From positions 17,007,118 to 17,067,117 of the forward strand of contig NC_087078.1 in NCBI RefSeq assembly GCF_026151205.1: 60,000 nucleotides of DNA. The letters are read 5' to 3'. Numbering within the stretch: the first letter of the stretch is position 1; each line of letters starts with the position of its first letter. The translations under genes and the position numbers were made by a program. The notes under the pieces are model-generated. The model saw only the letters and a list, made by a program, of their open reading frames with translations, was not told where the DNA came from and did not search any database. The stretch comes from Bolinopsis microptera (taxonomy: Eukaryota; Ctenophora; Tentaculata; Lobata; Bolinopsidae). Positions 1 to 10,849 of the stretch are shown piece after piece.

Positions 1-230
1 TCATTCGTTCTGTAATAAAGCAGAATCAAGTTAGAATGAATCACAAAATTGTGAATATCACGGTGTACTGAGTCCTGCTCATTTAGAAATGATTAAAATT
101 AACATAAATATGGTATGTAGATATTAATATTATTGTTAAATCCAAAGAGTTACTTTAAGGATAAAACTCACTAATATAAATATAATTAAGGGTCACATAT
201 ACATTCGGTATACATTTTCCATTTACTGTT

Positions 231-889
231 CTACCGTTCTGTGATGAAGCAGAATGTAACCACTTGAATACAGCTCAACACAAAAGTAACTATCACAGCT
301 TGTTGACTGCTCAGGAACGAGGCTACAATAGCGCCGACTGCAGCGCCCATCATGGCGCATCCAGACATCACCCCCGCCCCCAGAACAAGCCGCTCCGTCC
401 CAAAGTAGTGCTTATCAAACTCCATGAGGGTCAGTTCACACCTCGTTACACAAAAACACATGTTACATATCCCCATAGCAACCACTGTGACAATCAGGCT
501 GTGGTCCAGGAAAATGAGACTCAGGTAGCAGGATGCTATGATAACAGAAAGAAGAGGCTGCAGGATTCGGAAACTCACGTACTTTAAAAGGAAGATGCCG
601 AGAATCCTGCCAATTAGTTTGGCTACTCCGTAAAAAAGGGCCAGAATAAGAAGTTCCTGATCCATAGTGAGCTTACTTTCTTTATTATTAAACACGTTGA
701 GGAATGCTGGTATCAGCAATATACTTCCCCAACCCTGGAGTGTATTTATAAAATTAGCCACACAACCTTTAATCAAGCGACCCCAGAATCCCTTAACTTC
801 AATGACTTCTTGTTCCAATGCGGACTGAAGCCCCTCTCTACCCCTCCTGGAGTGTCTGTTAGAACAAAGTGCAGGATAAAAATAGGAAC
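231..889 (-). pseudogene. Truncated MFS transporter, 3' half (array unit A)
   Basis: This copy corresponds to the C-terminal half of the intact transporter at 18822-20132 and is nearly identical to it over the last six or so membrane segments. Two lesions are visible. One C is missing from the run near 845-850 where the intact copy reads CTACCCCCTCC, which shifts the frame just upstream of the REGLQSALEQ segment. Homology then stops abruptly near 889, and the sequence continues into 3' sequence of a glutathione synthetase copy. The same junction is found in the copy at 46639-47294, so the truncation predates the duplication of the array unit. It is not expected to make a transporter, because the N-terminal six helices are absent. 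Confidence 0.85.
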
Positions 890-1214
890 TATGAATCACC
901 GTTCTTGTTATACTTTTTACAGTTGATACTTGTTATCATTTAAATAATCGAAGTTTTAATCTAGATTAAATTAGTATAATATATTGTTCTGCAACAAACA
1001 TAAACATTTATGTCCCCTCATATCATTGAAAATGGGTAAAAACATTAAAAAGGGAAGGATCTAAAATTTTGTACTCAAAATTACGATTAAAACGATCAAC
1101 GATGAGATTTAATTACTGGTAATTGATAATCCTAATCTGCAAAGACTACCGAGTCCATGACTCCGATGCCTATGGGCATGGCGATCCCTCCTTCGTTGTT
1201 TGCAGCTGGCTTCG
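890..1214 (-). pseudogene. Captured 3' end of glutathione synthetase (last exon plus 3' UTR), unit A
   Basis: Read on the minus strand, 1214-1132 reproduces the last exon of the glutathione synthetase gene at 40507-40620. It includes the glycine-rich ATP-grasp loop (ANNEGGIA) and the terminal VVFAD-stop. The stop is at 1132-1134, with a 6-bp in-frame insertion (two residues, MP) after GGIA. Homology to the synthetase 3' UTR continues from 1131 to about 890 at a lower, gapped identity. Upstream exons are absent and homology begins inside the exon at about 1214. The fragment abuts the truncated MFS copy on one side and the receptor spacer on the other. The same fragment recurs at 10383-10747 and at 47295-47497 plus 55164-55274. 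Confidence 0.8.
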
Positions 1215-1298
1215 TTTCACAGTGCTGTCATGTATTTACACGCATTTCATAAGAATCTTAACATGATTATCATTTATTTCTGTCATCTTTAACATTGA

Positions 1299-1730
1299 TG
1301 AGGTCTGATCGTCATCTTCTTACAGCGTTCGATGTCTGTGTGAAGGTAAAATGGTGATATCCTCTGGATCAGGCAGAGGTTGAGTGTTATCGGGATTATT
1401 TCTTTAGTAGTGGAACAGCAATACTAAGGTAATGGGACTACTGCAACTAAATTATTCGAGATTCTTCTCGAATAATTTTCAAGACTTGATGTCAACTTAT
1501 TATCGGAGAAAAAGACGATTTATAAAGGAGCAACCCAACATTCTACCTACTCCTCATTTCTTAAGACGTCCACTACATGATGTTGCTCTACCAATTTGAC
1601 TTATGTCCCTTAAGCGCTTTTAACTACCGTTCACCGAACCTTGACTGCGGCTTTGTTAACAAGGTTTGGCCGGTAGAGGGTCCGCAGTAGTCCCATTACC
1701 TTAGTATTGCTGTTCCACTACTAAATAAAA
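1299..1730. mobile_element. 432-bp insertion with 14-bp target duplication and an internal inverted-repeat element
   Basis: The paralogous spacer at about 10826 lacks this block (empty site). The insertion is flanked by the direct repeat ATCTTTAACATTGA at 1285-1298 and 1731-1744. Its right end is A-rich (AAATAAAA), which with a 14-bp duplication suggests target-primed retrotransposition. Inside it, 1403-1725 is bounded by perfect inverted repeats of about 42 bp beginning TTTAGTAGTGGAACAGC, resembling a MITE. No coding sequence is seen. The outer element could be SINE-like, with the palindromic element either nested or part of it. Confidence 0.7.
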
Positions 1731-1744
1731 ATCTTTAACATTGA

Positions 1745-3249
1745 ATTAGAATAGTTTGGATTAAATGTAAACCTGCTGAACGACTTTCCGTGAGTCTAAA
1801 TGAAAAAGCAAAAAGTAAAGGGGGTGTAAGGACTGACGGTTGTGCTTGCAGGCACTGTGACACAAACCTCCCCCTTAAATAATCTACTTGTTAATACGTG
1901 TAAACTAGTGTACTGCTGATAGTTTAATAAAAATAATAGGGATTCGAGTGCTTATTATGTGAAAAGTTCTATAATTAGAACGAGCGATCTGGAAGAATCA
2001 TATTCGTTTTAGTATTATATCTTAGTGCCATGTGATTCCGCAGAAATAGTCCACCATTTTCAAAAAGGTTGCACCGAATTGTCTTCCGTCGTGTTATTCT
2101 CAGTTTCAAACTATCCCGGAGTTAAAAAGATAATCAGAATAATGTGGTGAAAAAGAGAAGAAACTAAAAAAACTTAGTTTTGTACAGCACTGATCGTCTG
2201 ATCCAGGACCCGAGTTAGGAAAATTTCGGAATTAAAACCGAATCAGGTAAGGAAAAAGCCAGTCATGTAACAAAATAAAACACTGAATTTTTCAAGAGTA
2301 GCGGAATAGGGAGGAATAAAATTAAGAAAATAATAAAATATAATTCATATCATACACAATATTATACATATGCATACCACGATAGTTACAGTTTCTATGA
2401 TATTTAAACAAGCGTACCAATACTACTTGGAAATGAGCTTTAAACTATTACGAGGATTGGAATAATCAGCTAACTTAAAATAAGAACTTGATTTTTATTG
2501 CTCATTAAAGCGATCCATCAATCAAGTCAAATAAAATCATTTACATCAGTTTATCTTTTATGATAAAACTGAATATCTAAATCTTCAATAGATTTATAAA
2601 ATCGTCTACACAATAAAATAATTGAATAACAAATAATCAATTATATGGAATTCAAATTACTAATTTTTTAAGCATATTTCTTAAACGGTATTCCATAAAA
2701 TACCATTGAGTTTTTTCCGAATGTCTTGACATCAGAACTCATATCTATTTGTAATTGAATATCTCACGTACACGTGCAGTGAAGCACTTACATGTACAGT
2801 GAACCAAAAATATAGCACAGTAAAAAATGTCTATATCGCGAACCTCTATACAATTATGAATTACACCGTGCTTATTTCTTTCCCCGATCTGTAGCCTGTG
2901 TTTGGAGAATTCGTGATTCGTGAGAGCTCACATCGTTATTATTGACGATGTGAGTGCATACTGCATATCGAATTGTATTCCATTGCAAAACTAGACTTGA
3001 TATGTTATTTGAAAGGTTATGGATTAGGATCATGGAACTCTCTATACCAAGTTTTTGCTGTACCGTGCATTTTTCGTTTCTCCCTATAAGCCCAGTAGAA
3101 AGAGGTTTCACTGGATAAGTTCATACATTTTACTTTTTTACAGTTTCAGTTAACATAAACGAAAAACTCATCTCAAACTATCAATATTCACAAATATTAT
3201 ATCCACAAAAGTTCGAAACTATACCACGAGGTTAACTCTGATTAGGATC
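1745..3249. repeat. Duplicated non-coding spacer, unit A
   Basis: This AT-rich spacer lies 3' of receptor copy 1. It is nearly collinear with 10850-12450 in unit B and with 55470-56233 in unit D, apart from small indels. I see no conserved reading frame; short open frames differ between copies. It presumably includes the 3' UTR of the receptor gene, since similarity to unit B runs up to the stop codon. Confidence 0.75.
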
Positions 3250-6200
3250 TTAAATCTCAGATTCTTTGACAATGATTTGAGGGCAAATTTCAGATTCGTT
3301 TCTGTGTTGCACCTCCTCAGAATGCACATTAGCAATAACATCTTCCGATAGTCGCAGCTCTAAACTTTTGACATCGCTGATATCTTTTGGGACCTCTGCA
3401 TCTGTATTGATAGTTTGAATGATAAATTCGGGATCTTGTCTCTGCTCATGCTGGCCTTCCTGAAGGTGCACCTCGGCAATAACGTCTTGTGTTACTTCCG
3501 ACTCTAAAACCCCACCCTTATTTTTACTTTTGTGAATCTCTGGATCTTTGTTGATGGTTTGAGAGATATCTTCAGGCTTTTGTCTCTGCTGCACAGATGG
3601 ATCATGTACCTCAACTATCATGTCACCATCTGTTCTGTTCAACCAAGCACATCCGTCCTCGCCTGTAACTATCGCTGAAGATAATTCTGCTCCTTTATCT
3701 CTAGCTTGGTTCTGAAGACAGGTAACTCGAATATCTAGATCTGCTGTTGTTTTCGGTCCGTCAGCTTCTTTATGCTTTGTACCGAGGACACTACCAGTAG
3801 TGCATCCAGGTTCTCCTCTTCGAACTTCTATCTGCTCCATCTCGATAACTTCAGATTGAGCAGTACTGAGACGTGCGATGATAGTTTGGTAAATGGCTGA
3901 GTTGACAATTCTGGCTGAGAGTGATTGAAATAGTGCTTTGAATAATTCGGTGACAAAATCGTCATAAAGGAATTGGTTTATCACTGAATTTATTGGCAGG
4001 ATGATCATTGAGAATATGCCGTACCACGGAGTTGCATCAAGAACTTCTAGGGAGTGCAACACACAGATAACGATGAAAGGCACCCAACAACAGAAGTCAG
4101 TAGTGATGATGATTGTTATCCTTCGACTAATTTTTCGGTTTCGGTCACTAATTTGTCGATTGTTCTGCGAATTAGTAAGACCTTTTGAGGACTCTCTGGA
4201 GACAATAGCTATCAGAATGTAGGATATTGAAATGAATAGGAAGCAAACAAAGTTTACGGCGAGTATCGCCCAAACGAAGTTTCTCTGGGGGTCGTTGTTG
4301 TCGACAAAATACTTAAACAGGCACACACCGTCATTTCCGTAGAAATCAAGCTTTGTGACCGTATCGGTATGGTCTGGATATCCTACATCATGAGAGAACA
4401 TGCCACGGTACATCTTTAGGATCGTCTCCCAACTCAGGTTTTTTCCTTTCATCCGTCCATAGTAAGCTTCAAGGACTGCAAGGACTTCTTGTTTGTTTTG
4501 GGTTCCGATGAAAAGTTTAAGCTCATCAGCAAATTTGTATCCATTTACAAAAAAGTTCTCAAATGAACTAATTATTGGTGTAATAGCAATGGCTGCAGAT
4601 GTCATGAAGATGCTAAGAACCCCTAGTGCAACCTTAAGAGATTTTACAATGTTGACTTCGCCTGGGACTCTGAGTGAACCCTGTATTCCATTTAGCCTAA
4701 TGGTGCTCAATCCCGCCATAGCAAACAAAGATATCTGGGATCCTATGGTACTGACAACACCTATCGTGGAGCACTGAAAGCTAGTCATCCATTCGATTTG
4801 ACTTTTACAGTAGTCTTTCTTGAAAATAACCGCGTCATATATTGCTATCACCAATAAATAGCAACCTACTAAGAAGTCTCCCAAAGATATCAAGATTATT
4901 AAGGATTTGTTAGCCAAGGCAACAGATGTTCTGCAGTGTTTTAGAGATCCTACGTTCTTTACCATTACGATCAGGTTTGCCACAACAGCTAGCCCCCCTA
5001 TGATCAATGAGCTTACTTTCAGAGCTACATTTTCCAGTATCTGTTTTGAGCACTCCAGATTACATTCGTCAGACATGTCGAAGCAATCGAATTTCCCATT
5101 ACTTGTTTTATCTTTTGTAATGATACGAGCAGAGTCGCATGTGAAACCATTGGTACATGCCAACTCATCCGATCGGTCGCCGCAATTATCAATCAAGTCA
5201 CATACTTGAGAATAATTTATGCATGTGACATTATTATCGCACACGAAATATTTATTCGTGAATAAGTTTTTACGTGATTTGGTGAAGAAAACCAGATATT
5301 TGTTGTTAGCAATGGTTCCTATTCTATTAGGGTATTGATTGGGACAGGCATCGTATTTTGGCAGGTTCTTCAGTGGGCAAGCTGAGTTTTTACATTTTTC
5401 TGTGCAGCTAGTAAAGACATATTGTTCCCCGAACATATGCTCACAATTCTGTGTACTTTCAGGGAGATGCAACTCTGTTTTCGTGTCCACTCCATAAAAG
5501 TGATGATCTGGAAAGATGAAAAACTTTTGTGTGCAGTTATCCTTTTTGAGATTTTTGATACTCCTAAGACCTTTCATGCAAAATGATAGCTGCTTGACGA
5601 AGCCATTTCCTTTGCTTGAGACTGAAGTGAAGATTGTCGAGGAATGTTGGGACAATGAACACATTTGTTTCTCATTACCACATGTTTCAAGTCCGTCACA
5701 TAGATCGTTCAATTCGACGTAGCCAGGATCTCCTGAGGGGCACAGGAGAACGTTTTCGCACGTTTTATTGCTGGTTACTAATCTTCGGGACTTACCTTTT
5801 CCACATGTTGGCCAGATTTCCAGTTCATCAATACCATTTACACAGTCCTCTATACCGTCGCCTAGCCAGGTTAAAGGTAACGTCAATTCGCCTGCTTTAG
5901 CTTTTCCAACTTTTCTTTGGCAGGTGATTTCAGTTTGAATACGACATATTGGGTGTGTTTCATCAGATCTGTCATTGCAATCCGGAAAGTTATCACACAT
6001 CACGTGTTTGTGTATATTTACACATGATTTTGAGATGTCCTGACATTGACTTTCTAGGTGATCATCGCAAATTTGAGCATTCTGGTTTTCGGTGCAAATC
6101 ACATATTTAGAAATAGTTGACTTGTATCCATTTATAGTGCACGATCCACCTTCCCTAGCTTGGTCTGTACAATTTGTTTGATATTTTTTTAGATCTTCGT

Positions 6201-8539
6201 CTGCACAATACTTATTCCGATGTTGATTTAGATTAATGCTTAGTACTCCGCACTTGGTGAAGTTGTGAACCGGTATATCATAAACATATGATGAAGAGAT
6301 ATCGCCTTGTCTACAGGTGCTCTTTGTTTGCTCAGTAGTTGTGCAGTTGGACTCATCCTCTCCATCATCACAATCATTATAAATATTACATATATAACCA
6401 GGAGGTAGGTAATAGCCGAGATTTAGTTTATTACCTAATTTACAATGCATTCCATAAGTCAGACCATTACAATACGATTCGTCCTCACAGGTACTAGTGT
6501 CACATATATCATTACATATAAAACGAGGATCTACTTCTAGTCCACTGCGTAATGTTGTTCTGTCTGCACAATTTTGTTCATCCATGTTATTTTCACAGTA
6601 TTGTTTACCATCACAAAGATATCCGTATTTTCTTAGCTTTGTAAGTGAAATTATTCTTAATCTTTCACTCACGCTCCGACACAAATAATTCTCACATAAT
6701 ATATTATCACTACTACTTATCATGTAATCAGCCATCCCCGTGTCACAAGCCTGATAGTAGTAGGGGTCCTCAGAGCATAACGATTGCTGAAACTCGGATC
6801 GATGAAGTAAGGGTATTCTAGATGTATAGTAAAACTCTTCCGTGTTGTGGCACTTGAACTTCTGTTCCTTTTCTCTTGGACGAGGGCATTTGTACTTGAG
6901 GAACCCGCCATGTTCTTCAATGTAGCATACTGGATCTGAATGATATTATATAAGCTAGCTACAATATTTCTCAACAATACATTTGAATCTGACACCTTTG
7001 AGAGGGTGTGATACTAATATAATGACCGATACTGTTACACGGACTTTATTTGAACGGACTTTATTTGAATGGACTTTATTTGAACAGACATTAAAATTAA
7101 CGCTGTAGGGTTCCTATGAGGCTCCGTTCAAAAAAAGTCCGATAATTATGCCATGATTATTTCCATGAATAATACTACGGTGTACCTTTGCATCGCAGCC
7201 AGATATCATTTCTGTGATCACAGTAGAAGGGTATTCTGAAGCTAGCCCTGCAGTCCGCGATGTTCTTATCACCTTCGTAACACTCCACAGAAGACATTAC
7301 AGTAGGTACATCGTTCAAATCTAACCAACTCCTGTAACATTGATTAAGTAAATCTATCAGACTTTCAAAAGCAAATCGTTGAAGCTTTCCTCAAATTTCT
7401 GATAAACATAATAACTTAACTAAAAACTTACCTGGAAACAAATTTGTAGCTCGGTCTACTCCCAAAATCTCCCTCTTTAACAGGGTATCCAATGTTCTGA
7501 CAGAATAAACGAACTGTCTGCGTGTTTAAATAATAACCGCTACCGCCACATACTGTCCCTGTCCTCTCCTCTCCAGTTTGTTTGTTAACGATTGTAACAT
7601 ACAACAGTCCCTCATCTCCTGACGGAGTTATTGTTCCGTTATCATGTTGTCGAACTAGAGTCGCGTCCTTAAACTCCCAATCTGAAACAATTCATGATTA
7701 TGCGAAGTCTTCCTAATGTACGTCTAAAAACTTAAAGGTTTTATGGTTGCAACGTATGCTTAGTTTTGGAATGCTTAGTTTTGGAAAAATTTGGAATATA
7801 AATGCTACACAATGAAGTGTTTGTTCTAAAAGAGGTCGGAATAATGAAGGAAGGTTGTCCATGCTTGTTTTTCATGCACGTACAGTGATCCCAGATATTG
7901 GTTGGCCAATACTGGAGTTTGATCATTGTCACGTCGCGTGTCAAATAAGATATGGTTCTCCTCCATTGTGGCGAGAATCACATATTATGGCATTATAAAG
8001 ATTTATTGGCTGACGAATTGAGCCATAATTCAAACATTTTTAAAAGCTGTAATCATAATCATAATCATAGTTAATATATAAACCTTATCGGACGTTACTC
8101 AACCGGACATTACGTGAACGGAAATAATTTTTAACGGACATTAAAATGAACGCTCAAAGGCATTCATAATCAGTATCTAATTTAAGTACCTTATCAGAAT
8201 TTATTTGAACGGACATTCAAATGAACGCAAGGGCCTCCAGCGTCCAATTAATGTCCGTTCAAATAAAGTCCGATAAGATATACCCTTTTCAGGAGAAGGA
8301 GTCAGACTATATTTGATGTAAGTCACTGGAGTAGAGGTCGATGACTGTTCTGTTCTGCGAGCAGATGTCACTGATTGATCTGTTGGAGAGCTAGATGGCT
8401 GTTCTGTTCTGTGAGCAGATGTCACTGATTGATTTGTTGGAGAGCTAGATGACTGTTCTGTTCTGCGAGCAGATGTCACTGATTGAACTGTTGTAGAGCT
8501 AGAAACGAGTTGGAATAATATTAACAGCAAAACGTACAT
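3250..8539 (-). CDS. SRCR-LDLa-seven-helix receptor, copy 1 (four exons)
   Basis: Exons on the minus strand are 8539-8284, 7681-7432, 7331-7186 and 6935-3250. Donors are GTATAT, GTAAGT and GTACAC, acceptors end in CAG, and phases are 1, 2 and 1. The total of 4338 nt encodes 1445 aa. The protein has a signal peptide (about 1-15), a Ser/Thr-rich segment with three 18-aa repeats, and one SRCR domain (about 86-217, with SWLDLNDV and DIWLRCK motifs). A long Cys-rich region follows with multiple LDLa-like modules (for example CNDRSDE and CGDRSDE), then seven helices (about 855-1215) and a long cytoplasmic tail with 48-aa repeats. The helices resemble the class A LGR/RXFP/GRL101 group, which also carries LDLa modules, so this is likely a cell-surface receptor; the ligand is unknown. 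Two residues are odd: the NPxxY-like motif reads NQFLY (codon 3973-3975), and a conserved LDLa Cys is Ser (5101-5103). It may be a weakened paralogue. Confidence 0.88.
7041..7144. repeat. MITE-family fragment in intron 3 of receptor copy 1
   Basis: Three tandem copies of the motif GGACTTTATTTGAA(C/T)GG are followed by an inverted copy ending GTCCGATAATT. It belongs to the same family whose termini read TACCTTATCGGAC. Orthologous insertions sit in intron 3 of copies 2, 3 and 4 with varying motif number. Confidence 0.7.
8091..8282. mobile_element. Inverted-repeat MITE in intron 1 of receptor copy 1
   Basis: A non-coding element of about 190 bp with ends ACCTTATCGGACGTTA and, inverted, ATATCTTATCGGACTTTATT. 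It also carries an internal TACCTTATCAGA repeat, so most of the right half folds on itself. It directly abuts the 5' splice site of intron 1. Related copies are at 17450-17658, 58818-59006, 22325-22539 and (inverted) 39978-40240. Confidence 0.8.
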
Positions 8540-9089
8540 TTTAAGAATTCACTACGCCTTCCGTTGCACAACTGTAAAGATTGTGAAATAAAACCAAAAT
8601 CCAGCTCTCACAAGTTCTTGGCGTCGATAATCGATATGACTGAGCACAATGTCATAATGGCCATTGTAACAATCCTTAGTATAAGGAAAGTTAGCTGTAC
8701 CAAAGCATCAAAAACAGAAGAGAGTGCCCGATAATCTGGCAACTTCTGGGTGATAGTACACTCTCAAATCATAGTAAACGGGAGTTGCTTAAATTATGGG
8801 TACAAGTACACTGTACCGCCTAGATTTAATCGGCAGAGCTGTCGCCTCAAAACTAAAGCTGGTGTGATAGGGAAAATACAGGGTGGCCCGAATTAACACA
8901 ATTCAGTAATCACGAACCAAGCTGAAGCAGAGCACTGTAGCATAGGATCTGCTGACATCAAAATTAATTTTCTCCACCCTGAACTTAAGCCAGGTGTTGC
9001 TTAGCAGCTCAGCGCAAAAAAACATAAATCGACTCGAAGTCGTGATACAAAAACAATTGAGTTAGCAACGGGTTTGCTTGCCACAATGA
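8540..9089. repeat. Duplicated spacer between receptor copy 1 and the plus-strand GPCR
   Basis: This is the 5' flank shared by the minus-strand receptor and the plus-strand GPCR remnant, so it should hold the receptor promoter. It is almost identical to 59162-59695 and in part to 45643-45900 and 17823-18000. No convincing coding frame or core promoter element could be assigned by eye. Confidence 0.6.
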
Positions 9090-10092
9090 AGCACATTCTA
9101 CAGGCGATCAGACAAAGCTACGTTTCTCCTGTACCTGGTGGCGTCAGTAACAGACATAGTGACCTGCCTCTGCTGTCTCCCCTCTGCTATCAGCATGGTA
9201 TACAGCAGGGACCCTGTCCTTCTCTCCAGCCCCCCGCTTTGTATCCTCACCGGATTTCTCTTCAATGGACAATGTGTCCTCTAGAATGTTTGTGTTTGTG
9301 GTAGCCACACTTAGTGTGGTCAGATGGATGACTATCTGTGATCTGGTACCTCGTCCCACGAACCGCAATATTCTTCTCTCCGTCTTCTTATATCTCCTCT
9401 TCCAATTAGCCCAGGCAGCCCTCCCCCTCTTCTTCAGCACCAAGTCTCCCCCCATTTACTTTGCTCCCCAGATAGGGGCCTGTTCCTGGGGCCTACCTGA
9501 TCTTAACTTCCTAGATTACAACACAGCAGCATACAATGTAGTGTCCTACTCCCTTGTTATAATAACCTGGGTCCTACCTGCAGTCCCTGTATTTATCTGC
9601 AGCGGATATATCCTGATGATCACCATCAAGCACCGGAGCCGGATGAGTAGGTACCAGAAACCTTCCATTTCCTGTAACCCAGGCTCCCATCTTCAGCAGC
9701 TCTCTGCCTCTGTAAACCCAGGAAGCTGGACGGAGAGAGCTGCTGCTATGAGCAAGGCTTCCATAACCATCGTCCTCTACACAGTCACATACGCTGTCTT
9801 CAATGTCCCTATCTGGCTCTGCATCTTGGTGGTTCTCCTGAGCATTGACGATCACATTACTTTCATTGGCAAAGTGGTGTACGTCAACATATTCCTCTCT
9901 CGGCTTAGTGTCGTTATGAACGCTGCTGTGAATCCTGTCATCTACATTTTGAGACTTTCTGAAGTGAAGGAAGACTTAGCTGGGCTGGTCTCAATTGTCA
10001 CCCAGCAAGATGAAGGACCCAAAAATGGGGATTCCAGAGACAAAACCCTCACCGTTAAGAAAAGACCGAGGGCTACGAAAACCAAATTGTGA
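9090..10092 (+). pseudogene. Class A GPCR remnant (TM2-TM7) broken by a 7-bp insertion
   Basis: From 9090 one frame encodes the first intracellular loop and TM2 (YRRSDKATFLLYLVASVTDI). This frame meets a stop at about 9280. A second frame from 9265 encodes TM3 to TM7, including the conserved TM7 motif NPVIYIL and a basic C-terminal tail, ending at 10092. The paralogue at 59696 runs through this junction in one frame. Copy 1 differs by seven extra bases (GGACAAT, about 9266-9272), which break the frame and also create an ATG at 9265. The open frame from 9265 therefore starts inside the helical bundle and lacks TM1-TM2. The exon for the N terminus and TM1 was not found. The family looks rhodopsin-like; the ligand cannot be inferred. 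Confidence 0.82.
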
Positions 10093-10382
10093 TGAACAGC
10101 ATTGGTATAACGTCTTGAAATGAACATGTGCTGTTAATTTATGTTTAACTGTGACACCAACTGTTATCATTACATTGTCATTAGAGCATTAGGCCTGATC
10201 AGTGATCATTATAGCTTTCCTGTTTGTGCTTTAAAAATATAACATTTTAGAATGGTTATTTTCTAAAAAATACGTCATTGTTTTGAATATTATTAGATCT
10301 GTATGTTGGTCTGGAAAACATTGAAAGTTGAAGAGTTTTTCGAGACTCAAAAAGTTTACTGTTATCATTTGGTCAAGAATGT
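10093..10382. other. 3' flank of the plus-strand GPCR remnant, no gene seen
   Basis: AT-rich sequence following the GPCR stop codon. It contains no supported coding region. It ends where homology to the synthetase 3' UTR starts on the other strand. Confidence 0.5.
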
Positions 10383-10747
10383 TGACCACCCTACAAATTT
10401 CATTATCAATAATTATTTTTTGTTCAATAAATCACCGTTCTTGTTATACTTTTAACAGTTGATACTTGTTATCATTTAAATCATAAATGATCGAAGTTTT
10501 AATCTAGATTAAATTAGTATAATAGATTGTTCTGCAACAAACATGAACATTTATGTCCCTTCATTGAAAAGGGGTAAAAAAATTAACAAGTGAAAGGATC
10601 TAAAATTATGTACTCAAAATCACGATAAAAGCCACTAACGATGAGATTTAATTACTGGTAATTGATAATCCTAATCTGCAAAGACTACCGAGTCCATGAC
10701 TCCGATGCCTATGGGCATGGCGATCCCTCCTTCGTTGTTTGCAACTC
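10383..10747 (-). pseudogene. Captured 3' end of glutathione synthetase, unit B
   Basis: The minus strand carries the same last-exon fragment as in unit A (stop at 10671-10673, with the same 6-bp insertion relative to the functional gene). Its 3' UTR homology extends further than in unit A: out to about 10383 it still matches the functional gene's region around 40840-40880 (AATAAATCAC...). Here it is joined to the 3' flank of the plus-strand GPCR remnant instead of to an MFS fragment. Confidence 0.78.
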
Positions 10748-10849
10748 ATGGGTTCATTTCACAGTGCTGTCATGTATTTACACACATTTCATAACAATCT
10801 TAACATGATTATCGTTGATTTCTGTCATCTTTAACATTGAATTAGAATA

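Noticed and set aside
4001-6688. Plus-strand open frames of 60-100 codons across receptor copy 1 (and the same ones across copy 2)
   Set aside because: They are antisense shadows of the receptor exon; their conservation between copies simply follows the minus-strand coding sequence.
8201-8283. Continuation of receptor exon 1 into the sequence encoding YRTLFERTLIGRW
   Set aside because: This is read-through into the intron 1 MITE. A phase-matched donor lies at 8283, and the same residues appear wherever the MITE is translated.
9144-9455. Minus-strand open frame opposite the class A GPCR
   Set aside because: It is antisense to TM2-TM4 coding sequence and has no domain features.
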